In this document: piece after piece, positions 24,487 to 36,322 of the stretch | How the letters are laid out: every line of letters begins with the position of its first letter | Position numbering within the stretch: the first letter of the stretch is position 1 | NCBI GenBank assembly: GCA_009823505.1 | Contig: VZQC01010577.1 | Coordinates: forward strand, 1,400,088 to 1,464,087 | From: Rhizomys pruinosus | Taxonomy: Eukaryota; Chordata; Mammalia; Rodentia; Spalacidae | Direction: 5' to 3' | Length of the DNA stretch: 64,000 nucleotides | The notes under the pieces: generated by a model | The model's database searches: none | Seen by the model: the letters and a program-made list of their open reading frames with translations, nothing else | Told to the model about the DNA's origin: nothing | Made by a program: the position numbers and the translations under genes

Positions 24487-24622
24487 ATCGGGCGTGGTGG
24501 TGTATGTCTTTAATCCTAGCAGGGGCAGGCAGATCTTTGTGAGTTCAAGGCCAGCCTCATCTACTTAGTGAGTTCTAGGACAGCTGGAGCTACCGGGAAA
24601 CCATGTCTCAAAAAGACCAAGA
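24487..24622 (+). mobile_element. B1 SINE
   Basis: GGGCGTGGTGGTGTATGTCT, GTTCAAGGCCAGCCTCATCT and a CTCAAAAAGA end. Short AAATTATC / AAGATTATC flanks. Confidence 0.9.
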
Positions 24623-25204
24623 AAAAGATTATCAGTGTAAGAACTTGTACATTTTCTGACGTGACCAGGGCAGATTGCACTTATTTAATGTTATTGTATA
24701 AATGAATATTTTATTGATTTTAGATAGTTATTTAAAAATCATTCATGAAATAGTTGGCAGTATATTGACTTTGTGATCTCATTGTGATCTGCTGTGTAAT
24801 TTAATTTTTGTGAATTTATGAACAGATTTAATAATACGATTATCAGGTTGCTTCTACAAAGTACTATGCATATGTATTATTTTTAAAATCAGTTTCCAGT
24901 AAAAATTATATGATCTGCATTCATTTAGTTTTCAAGTTTTCAAAGTAAAAATAATCTTCCACTTGCTGAATGTTTCTTTTGTGTCAGATCTTGGCAGAAT
25001 TGTTTGAACCAGATTATCTCAAACAGTTTTCAAAGCATGTGCAAAGTATTTGAAGAATGCAAACAAGATGTGCATATAAAAATACCAGTTGCCAAACTAA
25101 GGTGAGCGGGGGGTAATCTCAAGGCTTCTCACATCTCCATCCCTCACAAACCCTATCAGTTCAGTTACATGTATATGCTGCCCTGCCCAGGTTTTTTTTT
25201 TTAA
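24623..25204. other. Intergenic, nothing recognised
   Basis: AT-rich, no feature seen. Confidence 0.5.
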
Positions 25205-25290
25205 TCTGGGTTTCAGGGATCCTAGCTCAGGTAGTCATGCTTGTATAGCAAGCACTTTATGCATCTCTATGAACCCTCTTCACAATTTAA
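25205..25290 (-). mobile_element. Possible ID/B4 fragment
   Basis: GTATAGCAAGCACTTTATGC in antisense resembles an ID-type tRNA head. Weak. Confidence 0.35.
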
Positions 25291-25387
25291 AATTGGCTCA
25301 ATGGCCTTTTTATTCTCAACCAAAAAAGAAAAGAAAAGAATATACATGGAAAAATTTAAGCTGCTGCTTGATGGTTTAAAAATGTCA

Positions 25388-25605
25388 GTAAGGCTGGAGT
25401 GATGGCTCAGTGATTAAGAGCACTGGCTGTTCTTGCAGAGGATTTGATTAGGTTCCCAGCACCTACATGGCAGTTAGCAACCATCTATAAATCCAGCACC
25501 TTTTTTCTGGCCTCTGCAGGCATTGCACACATTAGCATACTTATATGCATGCAGGCAAAACACTCATACACATAAAAAGTAAATGAATGAAAAATATAAA
25601 ATAAA
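25388..25605 (+). mobile_element. B2/B3-type SINE, old
   Basis: AGTGATGGCTCAGTGATTAA, GGTTCCCAGCACCTACATGG, then CACTCATACACATAAAAAGT tail. Confidence 0.9.
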
Positions 25606-25669
25606 TAGAATTAAAATTTTTAAAAACTGTCAGTGACATGAATGCAGTATGAAAAGAACCTTACGCTGA

Positions 25670-25735
25670 GCTTATCATGTTTGCACATACCTATAGTCCA
25701 GGTACTCAGGAAACTGAGGCAGGAAGATCACTCCA
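25670..25735 (+). mobile_element. B1 fragment, old
   Basis: CAGGTACTCAGGAAACTGAG and GGAAGATCACTCCAG. Confidence 0.5.
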
Positions 25736-26341
25736 GCCCTACTGACAATGGGAATCAATGGGTGCAGAGGGAGGGAGAATCCTTTTTCTCCAGGGACTAG
25801 ACCCTGAGAGATTATTTATCTCTACATGGGCAGTCCTACCAAAACTCACGTTCACAGGAGCACTAAATGGACATAGTGTATTATATGTGGACATCTATGG
25901 ATGTGTGTATATATATGTAATAATCAAGGAGAGAAAGGCAATTTAGTTGGAGTTGGGGGACCTTACAGGAGTTGGAAGAGGACTAGGAGGGTTTGGAAAC
26001 ATTGTGAAAACTATAGTCATACACGATGTTCACAAATAAATAAAAAGAAAACAGAAAAGAAGAGTGCAAAGACTATAAGCAGCATATGGAATGCGCTAAT
26101 ATAAAAACAACTAACAAGGGAAGGAAACAAGATTTCATTCTTTTGAACAATGATAAAGCTTATTTTTTAAATGCTTATCTCATGTTTCCACTAACATAAT
26201 GCTAGAATTTTTCTTACACTATATGGTTAATTAGATATACATCATCCCATAGTTAAATTTAAAATAAAATAACCCAGAAGTAAAAAAAATAAAGTCAAGT
26301 AATTCTGATTCTGACACAAAAATAATCTATTTCCATATGTT
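25736..26341. other. Unclassified repeat-like block and AT-rich DNA
   Basis: 25740-26060 is GC-richer and ends in AATAAATAAAAAG, suggesting a decayed retrotransposon 3' end. Family not recognised. Confidence 0.35.
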
Positions 26342-26351
26342 GCTGATTTTT

Positions 26352-26577
26352 AAAAAAATTTTAAATTTATTTTTGTATGTATATGTGTGCTGTCTGCATG
26401 TAGGTTTGTGCACCTGTGTCTTGCAATGCCATGGAGGTCAGAAGAGGGTACTGGATTCCCCTGCAACTGGAGTTAAAGACAATTCTCAGCTGCCATGTGG
26501 GAGCTGGGGATCGAGAGCCTGGGTCCTCTACAAGAGTAGTTGGTGCTCTTAACTGCTAGGCCATCTCTCCATCCCCC
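26352..26577 (-). mobile_element. B2 SINE, without 17-bp duplication
   Basis: Full antisense body. GCAACTGGAGTTAAAGACAA is the single form of the middle. Confidence 0.92.
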
Positions 26578-26593
26578 GTTGATTTATTTCTTT

Positions 26594-28662
26594 AGAAAAA
26601 TAGGGTAAAATCATCTTAAAGAGAATGATACAAGGTGATACTGTACAACAGAGAAATTATAGAGAACATTTGTATGTGTCAATCCCAAAGTTCTTGCTCT
26701 ACAGATTTTATGTAAAGCAAATGTGGGCAACAGCGAATTATATCTCCATTTAGTTCAGATGCATTACCATTTTTATCAGATTCTGTAAACCAATGTTGTT
26801 TAATATACACATGTTTACTTTTACTAAGTTAATCATATATAGTCACCCAAAACAACATGGGTGAATTTGATGAAATCTGTGCCTTGACTCCACCCTATAG
26901 TCATGTATAATACAACTGTCTTCTGGAGACTCATACGCTAAAAAAAGGGGGGGGGGATACAGAAAGACATGAAACCTTTTCATCAAACCCTTGCAATTCA
27001 AATCTTAAAACTAACTATGGGAAAAGATTTGTTTGTTCCAACAGGACAAAACGTCACCAACTTAACGGCTGAGAAAGAAAAGATACAGGCTTGCATTGAG
27101 TAGGATGTACCAAAAAGTGGCAACGGAAAGGCTGACCCGTCTGAACATTCAAAGGAAGAAAAGCCTCAGATTGCCATAAACATCGAACCCCTCTGTGGAT
27201 CCTACATGTAACAACTAGTTATAATGAGTCCTAATGAAACTTACCTTCTAGGTGCCACAAAGGTTCTGATATGAGAGACTTTCTTGCCTTCCCCCCCATA
27301 GAACAAGGAGAAATATGATGATGATGAGGTCGTTCCCCAACTGTAAATTGGAGACAACTATTGTAGAGGTAATCTCTTATAAAACCGGTAAAACTGCTTT
27401 CTTTAATTGACTACTAGACATGGGAACTGTGGAAGGGATTACTCTCTGTTCAGAACCAAATATAATACTAAAGTCCTAGGGCTATGCACTCAGGCAAAAT
27501 ATATTAATACAGGAGCTCTGACATCAGCAATGGATTGTTCTACCAGGTGGATGTTGGCCAGGGGATCCAAGGTCCCACAAAAGGTAAGGGCTCCTTGCCT
27601 CTAAGTTGGGATACCTACAGGAGGAGAGGCAATAAGACCCTGCTGCCGAAGACCTGACGTTAACATGGGAGGGATGTATTGAGACCACACATGCAAGTGT
27701 ACAGATGGCCTCTGGAATGCCAGAGAGTGTTACCAAAGGCCACTAAACCAATAAAGCAAATATGGGTCTCCCTGAGTCAAGCAAGACTCCACCGTCAGCA
27801 CCAGCTACACCTCACCTGCCTGGAAATACTGTGCAGCAGAGGCAGCCATGTGCCTGTATATCCCAAATCTAATTGGCTATTGGCTCTCCCCTTGGAGAAA
27901 TAACCCATGGCTGATGCCACAAGCTTACATCCTCTACAGGTTAGGAGATGTTATAAGCCACAGTAAGACCCTGTCATATTTAACAGGGGGGAAAATTGTA
28001 ATTCATGGATTAACATATCCAAACATGTGTCTATGCTAAAGTAACCTACCATAACTATTAGTGCTGCTTAAATACCTATATATCTAATTGCTTGTTCTTC
28101 ATTAGTAGGATCGAAAGGTTATTCCTGGACAAACTGTCAGCCCATGAAAGGAAACAGCCAGAATTGACCAGAGTCCAAGTCAACAGCTCCAGAGAGAGTG
28201 GACTGTTTTACCTCTCATCCACCTGTGCCCCTTTTCTAAGCCTAGGGAACAACCTGCGGAAGAGGGGGCGTGGTAGAATGTAAGGGCTGTGATTGGGGTG
28301 AATGGTGAAACTACAGCAATGTAGTCTGGACACTCATTTGATCAACTTGATTGAACAAACAACCTGTCACCCCCCACTGGATGGTGGGGCTGTAGGTGTT
28401 TGGGCACAACAGCCTGCAGATAGGTTTTGCATGAAGGATGCTTGTACTCATGGATTATCACTTATAGCTAAAAATGAAAAAAAAAACTGAGAGAAATATG
28501 CAGGACAGTTATGGCAGAATGCATGATCTGGGATGGAGTGGGGGTGGGGGGGGGGAGGGAAAGGGAAATAAGCCTGAACTGAATTGGAAAAAATGTATGA
28601 AATGCACAAAGCATCAATAAAAACTAATTTAAAAAAAAAAAAGAAAAATAGGGTAAAATCAA
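26594..28662 (+). mobile_element. 2-kb non-coding L1-tailed insertion with 20-bp target duplications
   Basis: Flanks 26594-26613 and 28643-28662 are the same 20 bases (AGAAAAATAGGGTAAAATCA). Inside, about 2.03 kb with no long frame; the last 0.6 kb matches the 12.7-13.4 and 20.6-21.3 kb L1 ends, with a G-rich tract, CATCAATAAAA and A tail. 27.69-28.05 kb is the uninverted form of the block inverted at 12.4 kb. A G9 run lies near 26947. Only single copies of the 66-bp unit are present. It is a long L1 3' UTR or a non-autonomous L1 partner. Confidence 0.8.
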
Positions 28663-28862
28663 TGTAGAGGGAATGGTCTTTATCACTCCTTTGCTAGCAA
28701 GGATATTAACTTCAAACTTGAATTTTTATATTACTGCATCTATCAGCTCTCAGCAGAGAAGTTTCTTCTTGTAGCAGATGGCTATTAACACAGATAGAAA
28801 ACTGGTCATAAAATATAAACATGTTCTCCCAAGCACTAAATGGCGCATGTACATCTATCCAG

Positions 28863-29020
28863 CTCCACCCAAGGCTCAGAAATCATTGCAGCAGAGGGGA
28901 TGGAAAGCCAGGAGTGGGAGATGAATACAAGGAAACTGTGATTTGTCCAACATAGCACGGGAATAACAAATATGAACTCATTGTGCTTGTGGCAGCATGC
29001 ACAAGACTTGCACTGTTATA
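28863..29020 (+). mobile_element. L1 3'-UTR fragment, sense
   Basis: CAAGGCTCAGAAATCATTGC, AATATGAACTCATTGTGC and GCAGCATGCACAAGACTTGC follow the order of the 50.7-kb L1 block. Confidence 0.65.
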
Positions 29021-29448
29021 ATTTAGAGAATGGAAAGGAAAACAGAGTTGGGAAAATAAAGCAATGAGAGGCCTCCAACAGGACAACACTACATTTATTC
29101 GAACACAGTGAGTGACCGCTGCCTTCCCATCAGGCAAAGGCACTGCTTATGAGGAGAGTTAGTGATCATGTATGGGCTTAGGCATGAAGAAGTGCATGCT
29201 GCTGTTACCTATGTGTCTCGTTCTCTGGAGGCATTTGTTCAAGCAGGACAGGGTATCTGGAATAACAGCCAGTCTCCAACAGTCCAGGAGGTCAATAGGG
29301 GTCAGCGGCAGTTTCAAGGGTTTCTATTTTCTGTAACATGGACATTCTATAATAAACAAGCTCCCAAGTCAGATAAGAACACAGCATGGAATGGGAAAGT
29401 GGGCAAAAAGCAAATGTCTTGGCTAAGGAAATATTGGTAGTTGAAAGC

Positions 29449-29450
<2 letters not shown>
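29021..29450. other. Intergenic, unclassified
   Basis: No reliable coding signal; the 92-residue open frame here has no recognised similarity. Confidence 0.5.

Positions 29451-29504
<54 letters not shown>
29451..29504 (+). repeat. (GA)n microsatellite
   Basis: About 26 GA units. Confidence 0.95.
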
Positions 29505-29506
<2 letters not shown>

Positions 29507-31021
29507 CAGTTTTCTTTAAGGGTTAAAGCTGGGTCAATTGGCCAGGCGTCAGGGTATGGATCCACATCTAGGACCATCTGAAGAAAACAAATTAGACTCA
29601 ATTTTCCTGTACAACAAACCTCTTTCTAAAGTTCCCAGCTTTAACAAAACCTATACTAATGTATAATAACCTCATCAAATCGTGTGTTTCCGTTATCTTT
29701 CTCAGGTTAAAGAAAGCTTCATAATTAATTTTTGATTCTCAATTATGCCTATGTTCTTTAAACTGATCTGTCACTCATGTGGTTATTGTTAGGTGTATTA
29801 ATTAACTTGAGTCCCAAAAGATTAACTGTAGTGTAATTACTCATGTTCATGAAACTTCATTGTATTTCCAGCTCAGATTATTTAGATGTGCAACTCATAG
29901 AAAATATTCAGTAGGGACCAAGACATACTATAAAATACATTCAAATACTCAGTAATGTTAAGAATTGTAGGAGTGCTCCTAATTTGCCTCAAAGTACACT
30001 GTGCTCTTTTTTGTGAAGTTTAATTTAAAAGCATTAGTTAGTATGGTAAAAATACCAAAGTAGCTGAAGCAGGAGTAGGGGCCTCAAACATTTTATCATT
30101 TGTTCAAGAATTCTAATACATTGTTAGATTGCCTACTGGCTCCTTATTTATGCTGGGTGTAAGTATTCATTCTTAAATTGTGACAAAAATCTAGAAAGAG
30201 AAGATTATTTATCAAAAGTTTAACTTACTGTATTAAGAAATCCGGCTTACACCTGAAATTTGCCAAGACGCAAGTTATAATTTTCCTATGTACCATTAGT
30301 ACATTTAAACTGTCTTGTGCAAATAGAAGTGGAAAAATTACTGGATACTATAACACGAAATTTCCTTGGGCTCAAATTTGATACATGAATAAATAAAATA
30401 TGAAAGGAGCTAGAAATAGATACTGAAAAATAGATTAAATAATCAATCATATTCAATAATTAACTTTTCCTGGGGGAAATTAGATATATTAAAAGGGTGG
30501 ATGCTATACTCAGCAAAATTATATTTTTATTCCTCTTTCATGTGGATAACAGATAAGGCTGAGTTAGAATATACAAACATGTGGGTACACACACACACAC
30601 ACACACACACACTAATGCATATGCCTGGGGAGGATATGTTTACATTGATTAATTTTCTTTGGATTTATATACTGGTGGAATATAAAAATTGAAATCCACA
30701 GGTAGGCAATTGTATATGTGTGCCTAGTGTTTGGAATGGAATTTGGCAAATGAAGATTAAATTATTAATTTAAAGATAAATAAGGTAGCAGAGCCACAAA
30801 GAAAGAAATGGTGGACAGAAAAAAGGGAAAACACGGAGATTTAGGAAAAGCTGCCAGCAAATAGTAATTCTTTTCATTGTGAAAGGTGATTCCTATGGCC
30901 TCCTGCTTTTGAGAAGTCAGATAATTAATGCTCATTGAATTAGGGGTAGGAATCTGTTGGTCAACTTGGCAAGAACAGTTCTTGCAATACTGAGAACAAG
31001 TGTAAGAATACAACAGATTGA
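29505..31021. other. Intergenic with one (AC)n
   Basis: AT-rich. The only feature seen is an AC microsatellite at 30586-30612. Confidence 0.6.
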
Positions 31022-31280
31022 GATATGTGGTGGTTGATTTCTATTGTCAGTGTGATTAGATTAAGAAATGTGAAGGGCATTGAATACAAAAGCACACCTG
31101 TGCCTGTGGATATGAGGCTGTTTCCTAAGGGATAACTGCAACTGTGGAGGGAAAATGTACCCTGAATATCGTGGTGCTATTCAATAGGCTGGGGTCCCAG
31201 GCTATATAAAAAGCGGGGAGGGGGAGAAAATGGAGCACAGTTACTGTCTTTTCTGTGCTTACATGAATACTAACTAATAC
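31022..31280 (+). mobile_element. MaLR-like LTR fragment
   Basis: GTGGTGGTTGATTTCTATTG start and GGCTATATAAAAAGCGGGGA box resemble rodent MT-type LTRs as remembered. The right end is unclear. Confidence 0.5.
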
Positions 31281-31579
31281 AGCATGTAAATTTGGATGAT
31301 GAGATAATCTTCACTGCCTTTTTTAAGAACAAAGAGAAGAACACCATTGTTGAGGATAAAGGTAGGTAGATACAAGTCAATGTACACTGGTGATATATTT
31401 ACATATTTTAGGTTGATAGAAAAGATAGTAAAAATTATAATATGAGGTATCAACATCAGAAGGGGAAGAGAACAGAAAAAAATTTGGTTTAAATATTAAA
31501 TATAGGATGTTATCATCCCCAAATGCACAAATCAACGTGGAAAGAATTAATGTGGAAGAGAGTAGTTTGTGCAATTTCT

Positions 31580-32200
31580 AACAATAAATTAACAAGATTT
31601 CAATGTCTTCCTCATGTCAGAAATGTTCCCATCTCCTGAACATAAAGGATGGGAATGGTATGGGTCAGTCTGAAGGAATTCAAAAGGATTGAGATTGCTA
31701 TATACAATCTGACTGACAGTATGTGGAACTCTAGGTTCTGAGATCTGGACCACCACTCTGATAAAGGACATGGACAACCCACTTGAAGGAAGGCTGACAA
31801 AGTTTTATTTCTGATTCTTAAGCTTTTATATTTCTCACAGCTTGTAGAGGTTAGCCCCAGGACAATTACAGAAAGCTACACAATGCATATGTGCTAGATG
31901 TAAGGAAAGCCTTAGGAGAAAAACAGAATCCAAGGTTCAGTCGGCCTAGCCATAAAAGTAAACAGGGAACATAGTGACATTGGGTTTCAGCAATAATATA
32001 ACTGATGATTCCTGTGTTTATATTCCATGCACATACATTCAAAGGCAGCATCTCTGCCAAACTTTGCAGGCTTTTATCAAGCCTTTAGCATTTAAGCACA
32101 AACATGCAATGGTTTGCCCTCTGCCAACTTGTAAGCTTCTTCCAAGCCATTGGCATTCACCCAGTAGGAAAATATACAATGCCACAGACAGAACCTTGTT
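31580..32200 (-). mobile_element. Candidate LTR, antisense
   Basis: On the minus strand ATATAAAAGC is followed about 20 nt later by AATAAAACTTTGTCAGCC, an ERVK-LTR-like arrangement also seen at 38.45 kb. Borders unresolved. Confidence 0.35.
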
Positions 32201-32549
32201 TAAGAAATAGACATGACAATGACAAACTTTTTTGAAGAATGAAAGTTTTTACCTACTCACTTATTTTTGCTAGTTCAGACAAAATTTCAAAGGCAAGGAT
32301 AATTCCAAGTACCAAGAATTTGAAGATCTATAAGAAGCAAGGACAAGAAAAGTTTAGATATTACAAATGATGGTGTAGTAACAAGTCATTGATTTTATGC
32401 ATTGTAAGGTAACCACTGAATAAAGAAGGTGAACAGATCATTAAAATGTAATTCATGCTATATAACAGATAGATATGATGAACTAAACAGAAGTCGGGTT
32501 ATTATAATTGTAGCTAAAAATAGATTGTGGACATAAAGTAATGTTTCAG

Positions 32550-32757
32550 ATTTTTTTAAATATTTTAATTTATTATTTTTATTTTTGTGTACGACTGTAT
32601 TGCCTGCAAGTGTGTAAGTGCACCTGTGTCATGCAGTGCCCATGGAGTCAGAAGGTGTCAGACAGTTGTTAGGTGCCATGTGGGTGCTGGGAATTGAACC
32701 CGGTTCCTCTGCAAAAGCAGTCAGTGCTCATAACCATTGAGCCATCTATCCAGCCCC
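32550..32757 (-). mobile_element. B2/B3-type SINE with target duplications
   Basis: Antisense body with a deletion in the middle. AATGTTTCAG repeats at 32540-32549 and 32758-32767. Confidence 0.92.
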
Positions 32758-33079
32758 AATGTTTCAGTTTTGATCACTTACTATTGTATTATTTTCCAAA
32801 TGCAACAAATTTCAAGGTAAACGTGTGGGGGCAGAAAACATTAGTTGGAATGGTGGTGAAGTTGTTCTGACAACAGATAGCAAGAGTCTTAGGATTACTC
32901 TATTCAATGTGGGCTATGCATGGCTGTGGGCAATGGATTTGTGGAAGAATAACTGATCGAAAATAGTAAAGTTATGGTATATATGAGTACAACTCTAAAA
33001 GCATAGCATTAGTGCACATCCATCAGTAAAACATGTTATAATATATGTGGAATAATGCTTCGAGCATCAAGAATGCTTT

Positions 33080-33418
33080 ATCTCAAATGCCTTCCATTGG
33101 ATTGGCCTATTGGCATGTCTGTGAGAAAGTTTCTTGACTGTCCAGTGATGTGAGAGTGCCCAACCTATTGTGGGTGGTGCCACCCTTGAGCAGGTGGTCC
33201 TAGGTTGTATAGAAGAAAAGCAGGCTGAGCACAGGCCAGAGGAACACATCAGTAAGCAGCTTTCCTCCATGGTCTGTGCTTCGATTCCTGCCTCCAGGCT
33301 CCTGCTTGAGCTTGTGCCCTGGCTTTCTGTGATGAAAGATGGTACTGTAAGTAGGCACAAACCCTCTTGTTCCCAAATCGTATTGGGGCATTGTTTTATC
33401 ACAGCAATAAAAAGCTAA
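33080..33418 (+). mobile_element. MT/ORR1-like MaLR LTR
   Basis: GATTGGCCTATTGGCATGTC, TTGTGGGTGGTGCCACC, GGTTGTATAGAAG and the terminal TTTTATCACAGCAATAAAAA are the landmarks of a common rodent MaLR LTR. Overlapping frames are not genes. Confidence 0.8.
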
Positions 33419-33554
33419 GTAGAAGAGGCAGGCAGATCTTTGTGAGTTCAAGGCCAGTCTGGTCTACTGAGTGAGTTCCAGGACAGCTGGGGCTACAGGG
33501 AGACCCTGTCTCAAAAAGAGACAAAAAAAAAAAAAAAAAGCTAAGTAGAGCAGA
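33407..33554 (+). mobile_element. B1 SINE, 5' truncated, inserted at LTR end
   Basis: Body about 33422-33538. AAAAGCTAAGTAG(A) on both sides is the target duplication, so it jumped into the end of the 33.1-kb LTR. Confidence 0.92.
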
Positions 33555-33709
33555 AGTAGTTTGAAAATATACTAATTTTCCAGGAAGAATCAAGTTTCAC
33601 ATTAAGAGAAGAATCATCTAAGGATTGAAGAAAATGAAAAGTTTTGTAATATCAAAGCCACAGGGAGACAGTTTTCACAGCACATGGTGAAAGCATTAAA
33701 AAGAGTGAG

Positions 33710-33852
33710 AAAGCCTGGCATGGTGGCACATGCCTTTATTCCTAGCACTCAGAAGGCCAAGATAGGCAGATATTTGTGAGATCAAGGCCACCCTGGTCTA
33801 TATAATAAGTTCCAGGCCAGCTGGGGCTACAGAGAAACTCTGTTTCAAAAGA
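33710..33852 (+). mobile_element. B1 SINE
   Basis: GCCTGGCATGGTGGCACATG through GAAACTCTGTTTCAAAAG. Confidence 0.92.
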
Positions 33853-33921
33853 TCTATTTTTAACTTAAAAATAAAACTAAATGAGAAGAATGAGAATAGA
33901 GAGAGAGGATTATTAGAGTAT

Positions 33922-34126
33922 AGAAATTACTGTGCCAGGCATAGTGGCGCACGTCTTTAATCCTAGCACTCAGGAGGCAGAGGCAGGCGGATCTTTGTGA
34001 GTTCAAGGCCAGCATGGTCCACAGAGAGAGTTCCAGGACAGTCTGGGCTACAGGGAGACACTGATCTTCGAAAAGAGCCAAAAAAAAAAAAAAAAAAAAA
34101 AACAAACAAAAAAAGAAATTACTAAA
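33922..34126 (+). mobile_element. B1 SINE with target duplications
   Basis: GCCAGGCATAGTGGCGCACG through an A-rich tail. AGAAATTACT on both sides. Third B1 within 0.7 kb on the same strand. Confidence 0.93.
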
Positions 34127-35157
34127 TTACTGCGACAATGATAGAACATTCCAAAACATTGCAAAAAAAAAAAACCAAAAAAACCCAATAAGTTCCAATA
34201 ATCATTAAGCTGGTTCTCCAGATTAAGCCCCAGCTGAAAAATTATAATATAATCAAAATCTAAAATTGATTTGTATAGCAGCGCCTTGAGATAGTTACTG
34301 TTCTAAGCACCTGCCATGGATGAACTCATAGACTGCCAAAGATACCAGGTTAAAGAATTGTGGTATGTAAGATCCTCCACATTACTAAATGCTAGTACAG
34401 AAGCACAGGAGGCTCTAAGCTCATATCTGTGTAGCCTTGTGCAAGTGTGACAAGCACATATGTGTGTGGTTGAACCTGCCAGTGAGGATGCATTTAGAAG
34501 GAGAACAGGATGCCAGGTGTCTTTATCTTCTCCAGGCAGAGTCTCTACTCGAACCTGAAGCTTGCCATTTTTCACCTATGCTAGCTTGACAGCAAGCTCC
34601 CAGAACAGCCACTCTTACACACAGCCATCTCCTCTAGGCTGCCTCATTTTTCTGAGTCAGAAACCAGCTTCTATACCTAATAGCTCTTCAAAGATATTTC
34701 AATATGTCATTTTGCACTGAGGCATCTAAAATTACATGATGATATGTGTACTTTTCCTTTGTTATTTTTATAATCAACCTAGGCACATTGCAAAATATCA
34801 ATAGCACATACATTAGGTTTTTTTTTTCTCCCTTTACTATGTGAATGATAAGCGTGAATGACAGCTGAGTAGAACCTGGTAAGAATAGATACATGAAATT
34901 AAAAAAATTCCTTAATTCATCTTGAACATATGGTATGGATATTATCATTACATTAAACCACCCAGTGGCTTTCATGTGAACCCTGTGAAGTCAATATTTA
35001 AGTCTGGCATTTCAGCTAATTAAAAGTTTACAAAGGCACAACTGTAATTTACTTTAAACCCTTCCAATAAGTATAACAATGCACTGTGCCATGTACAAAT
35101 AATCCTGATTTTTTTCTTTTAATATGACAGATAAAAAGTAGATGGGAAACGATGCAA
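34127..35157. other. Intergenic before gene C
   Basis: AT-rich. No gene, repeat or OR fragment recognised. Confidence 0.55.
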
Positions 35158-35240
35158 AACTTCAGAAGACCATGTTTCTATCTGTGAAATTCCCTACAGA
35201 ACTTCAGAAGACCACTTTCTATGTGTAAAATTCCCTACAG
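35158..35240 (+). repeat. Two-unit 41/42-bp tandem duplication upstream of gene C
   Basis: Units at 35158-35199 and 35200-35240 both begin AACTTCAG and end TTCCCTACAG; a third partial AACTTCAG follows at 35241. The shared end is pyrimidine-AG, like a splice acceptor. It lies 180-265 nt before the gene C ATG. Confidence 0.85.
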
Positions 35241-35422
35241 AACTTCAGTTTGGAATTTCTAATTAGGACTGACTATGATGATCTTTCCTGGAATGCATTC
35301 AACAGAACATCACTGAATCATAATCAACTTTTAACTTTATCTTGACTATTGCCAACAAAAATTTGTTACTCAGAACATGTGCGGTGAAGGGTACTCTTGT
35401 GGAAAATGTTGAAACAAACCCT

Positions 35423-36322
35423 ATGGCTGCAGATAACCATTCAGCAGTGTCTGAGTTCATCCTCCTGGGGCTCACTGATGATCCAGAGCTTCAAGTCATC
35501 CTGTTTGGTGTATTCCTAGTGATCTACCTAACTACTGTCCTGGGGAATCTCGGGCTGATCATGCTAATCCAACTAAGCCCTCAGCTTCACACACTCATGT
35601 ACTTTTTCCTCAGCTACCTGGCTTTTGTTGATTTCTGTTATACATCCTCTGTCATCCCAAACACTATCATAAATTTTCTGCGTGATGTCAAAAGTATAGC
35701 CTTCTATGCCTGTGCAACTCAGGTGTGCTGCTTCATTACGTTCGTTGTGTGTGAAATGTATCTGTTGTCAATCATGGCGTATGACCGGTACGTGGCCATC
35801 TGGAACCCTCTGCTCTATGCCGTCCTCATGCCCAGGAAGCTCTGTCTTCAGATGATCTCCAGCACATACATCTATGGATTCACCGTGGGCCTTGCACAGG
35901 CAGTGGCGACATTCCACTTGTCTTTCTGTGGCTCCAATGTGGTCAACCACTTCTATTGTGATGATGTGCCCTTAGTAGCTTTGGCCTGCTCTGACACTCA
36001 TGTCAAAGAGATGATGTTGTTAGTCATTGCTGGCTTCAACACTCTTTGCTCTCTAGTGATTGTGGTCATTTCATATGTCTTGATCCTCTTTGCCATCTTG
36101 AGGATTAATTCTGCTGAAGGAAGACGGAAAGCCTTTTCTACCTGTGCATCCCACCTGACCTCCATCATGATATTCTATGGGACGATCATTTTTATGTACC
36201 TGAAGCCAAAGTCTAGTCATTCTTTGAACACAGATAAAATTGCTTCTGTGTTTTATGTGGTAGTGATTCCCATGTTAAACCCACTGATCTATAGTTTGAG
36301 AAATCAGGAGGTAAAAAATTAA
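35423..36322 (+). CDS. Olfactory receptor gene C, close copy of gene B, short C terminus
   Basis: Odorant receptor frame of 299 residues from the first ATG; the open frame upstream to 35342 starts at TTG. Aligned by eye, it differs from gene B at 18 of 299 residues. The seven helices, DRY 121-123, W127, C97/C179, SY 217-218 and PMLNPLIY 283-290 remain. The frame stops right after SLRNQEVKN. The following bases still align with the last 14 codons of gene B but contain two in-frame stops, so helix 8 and the tail are lost. P58 of the hallmark PMYFFL is Leu, H65 is Tyr and T78 is Ile, all at usually conserved places. It may be a working receptor with a short tail or an early pseudogene; the sequence alone cannot decide. 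AATAAA lies at 36965-36970. Confidence 0.85.
   Translation: MAADNHSAVSEFILLGLTDDPELQVILFGVFLVIYLTTVLGNLGLIMLIQLSPQLHTLMYFFLSYLAFVDFCYTSSVIPNTIINFLRDVKSIAFYACATQVCCFITFVVCEMYLLSIMAYDRYVAIWNPLLYAVLMPRKLCLQMISSTYIYGFTVGLAQAVATFHLSFCGSNVVNHFYCDDVPLVALACSDTHVKEMMLLVIAGFNTLCSLVIVVISYVLILFAILRINSAEGRRKAFSTCASHLTSIMIFYGTIIFMYLKPKSSHSLNTDKIASVFYVVVIPMLNPLIYSLRNQEVKN

Noticed and set aside
33067..33451. Open frames of 82-111 residues
   Set aside because: They lie inside a MaLR LTR and the adjoining B1.
35342..35422. 27-residue N-terminal extension of gene C
   Set aside because: Starts at TTG and has no OR-like character; ATG at 35423 matches gene B's start.
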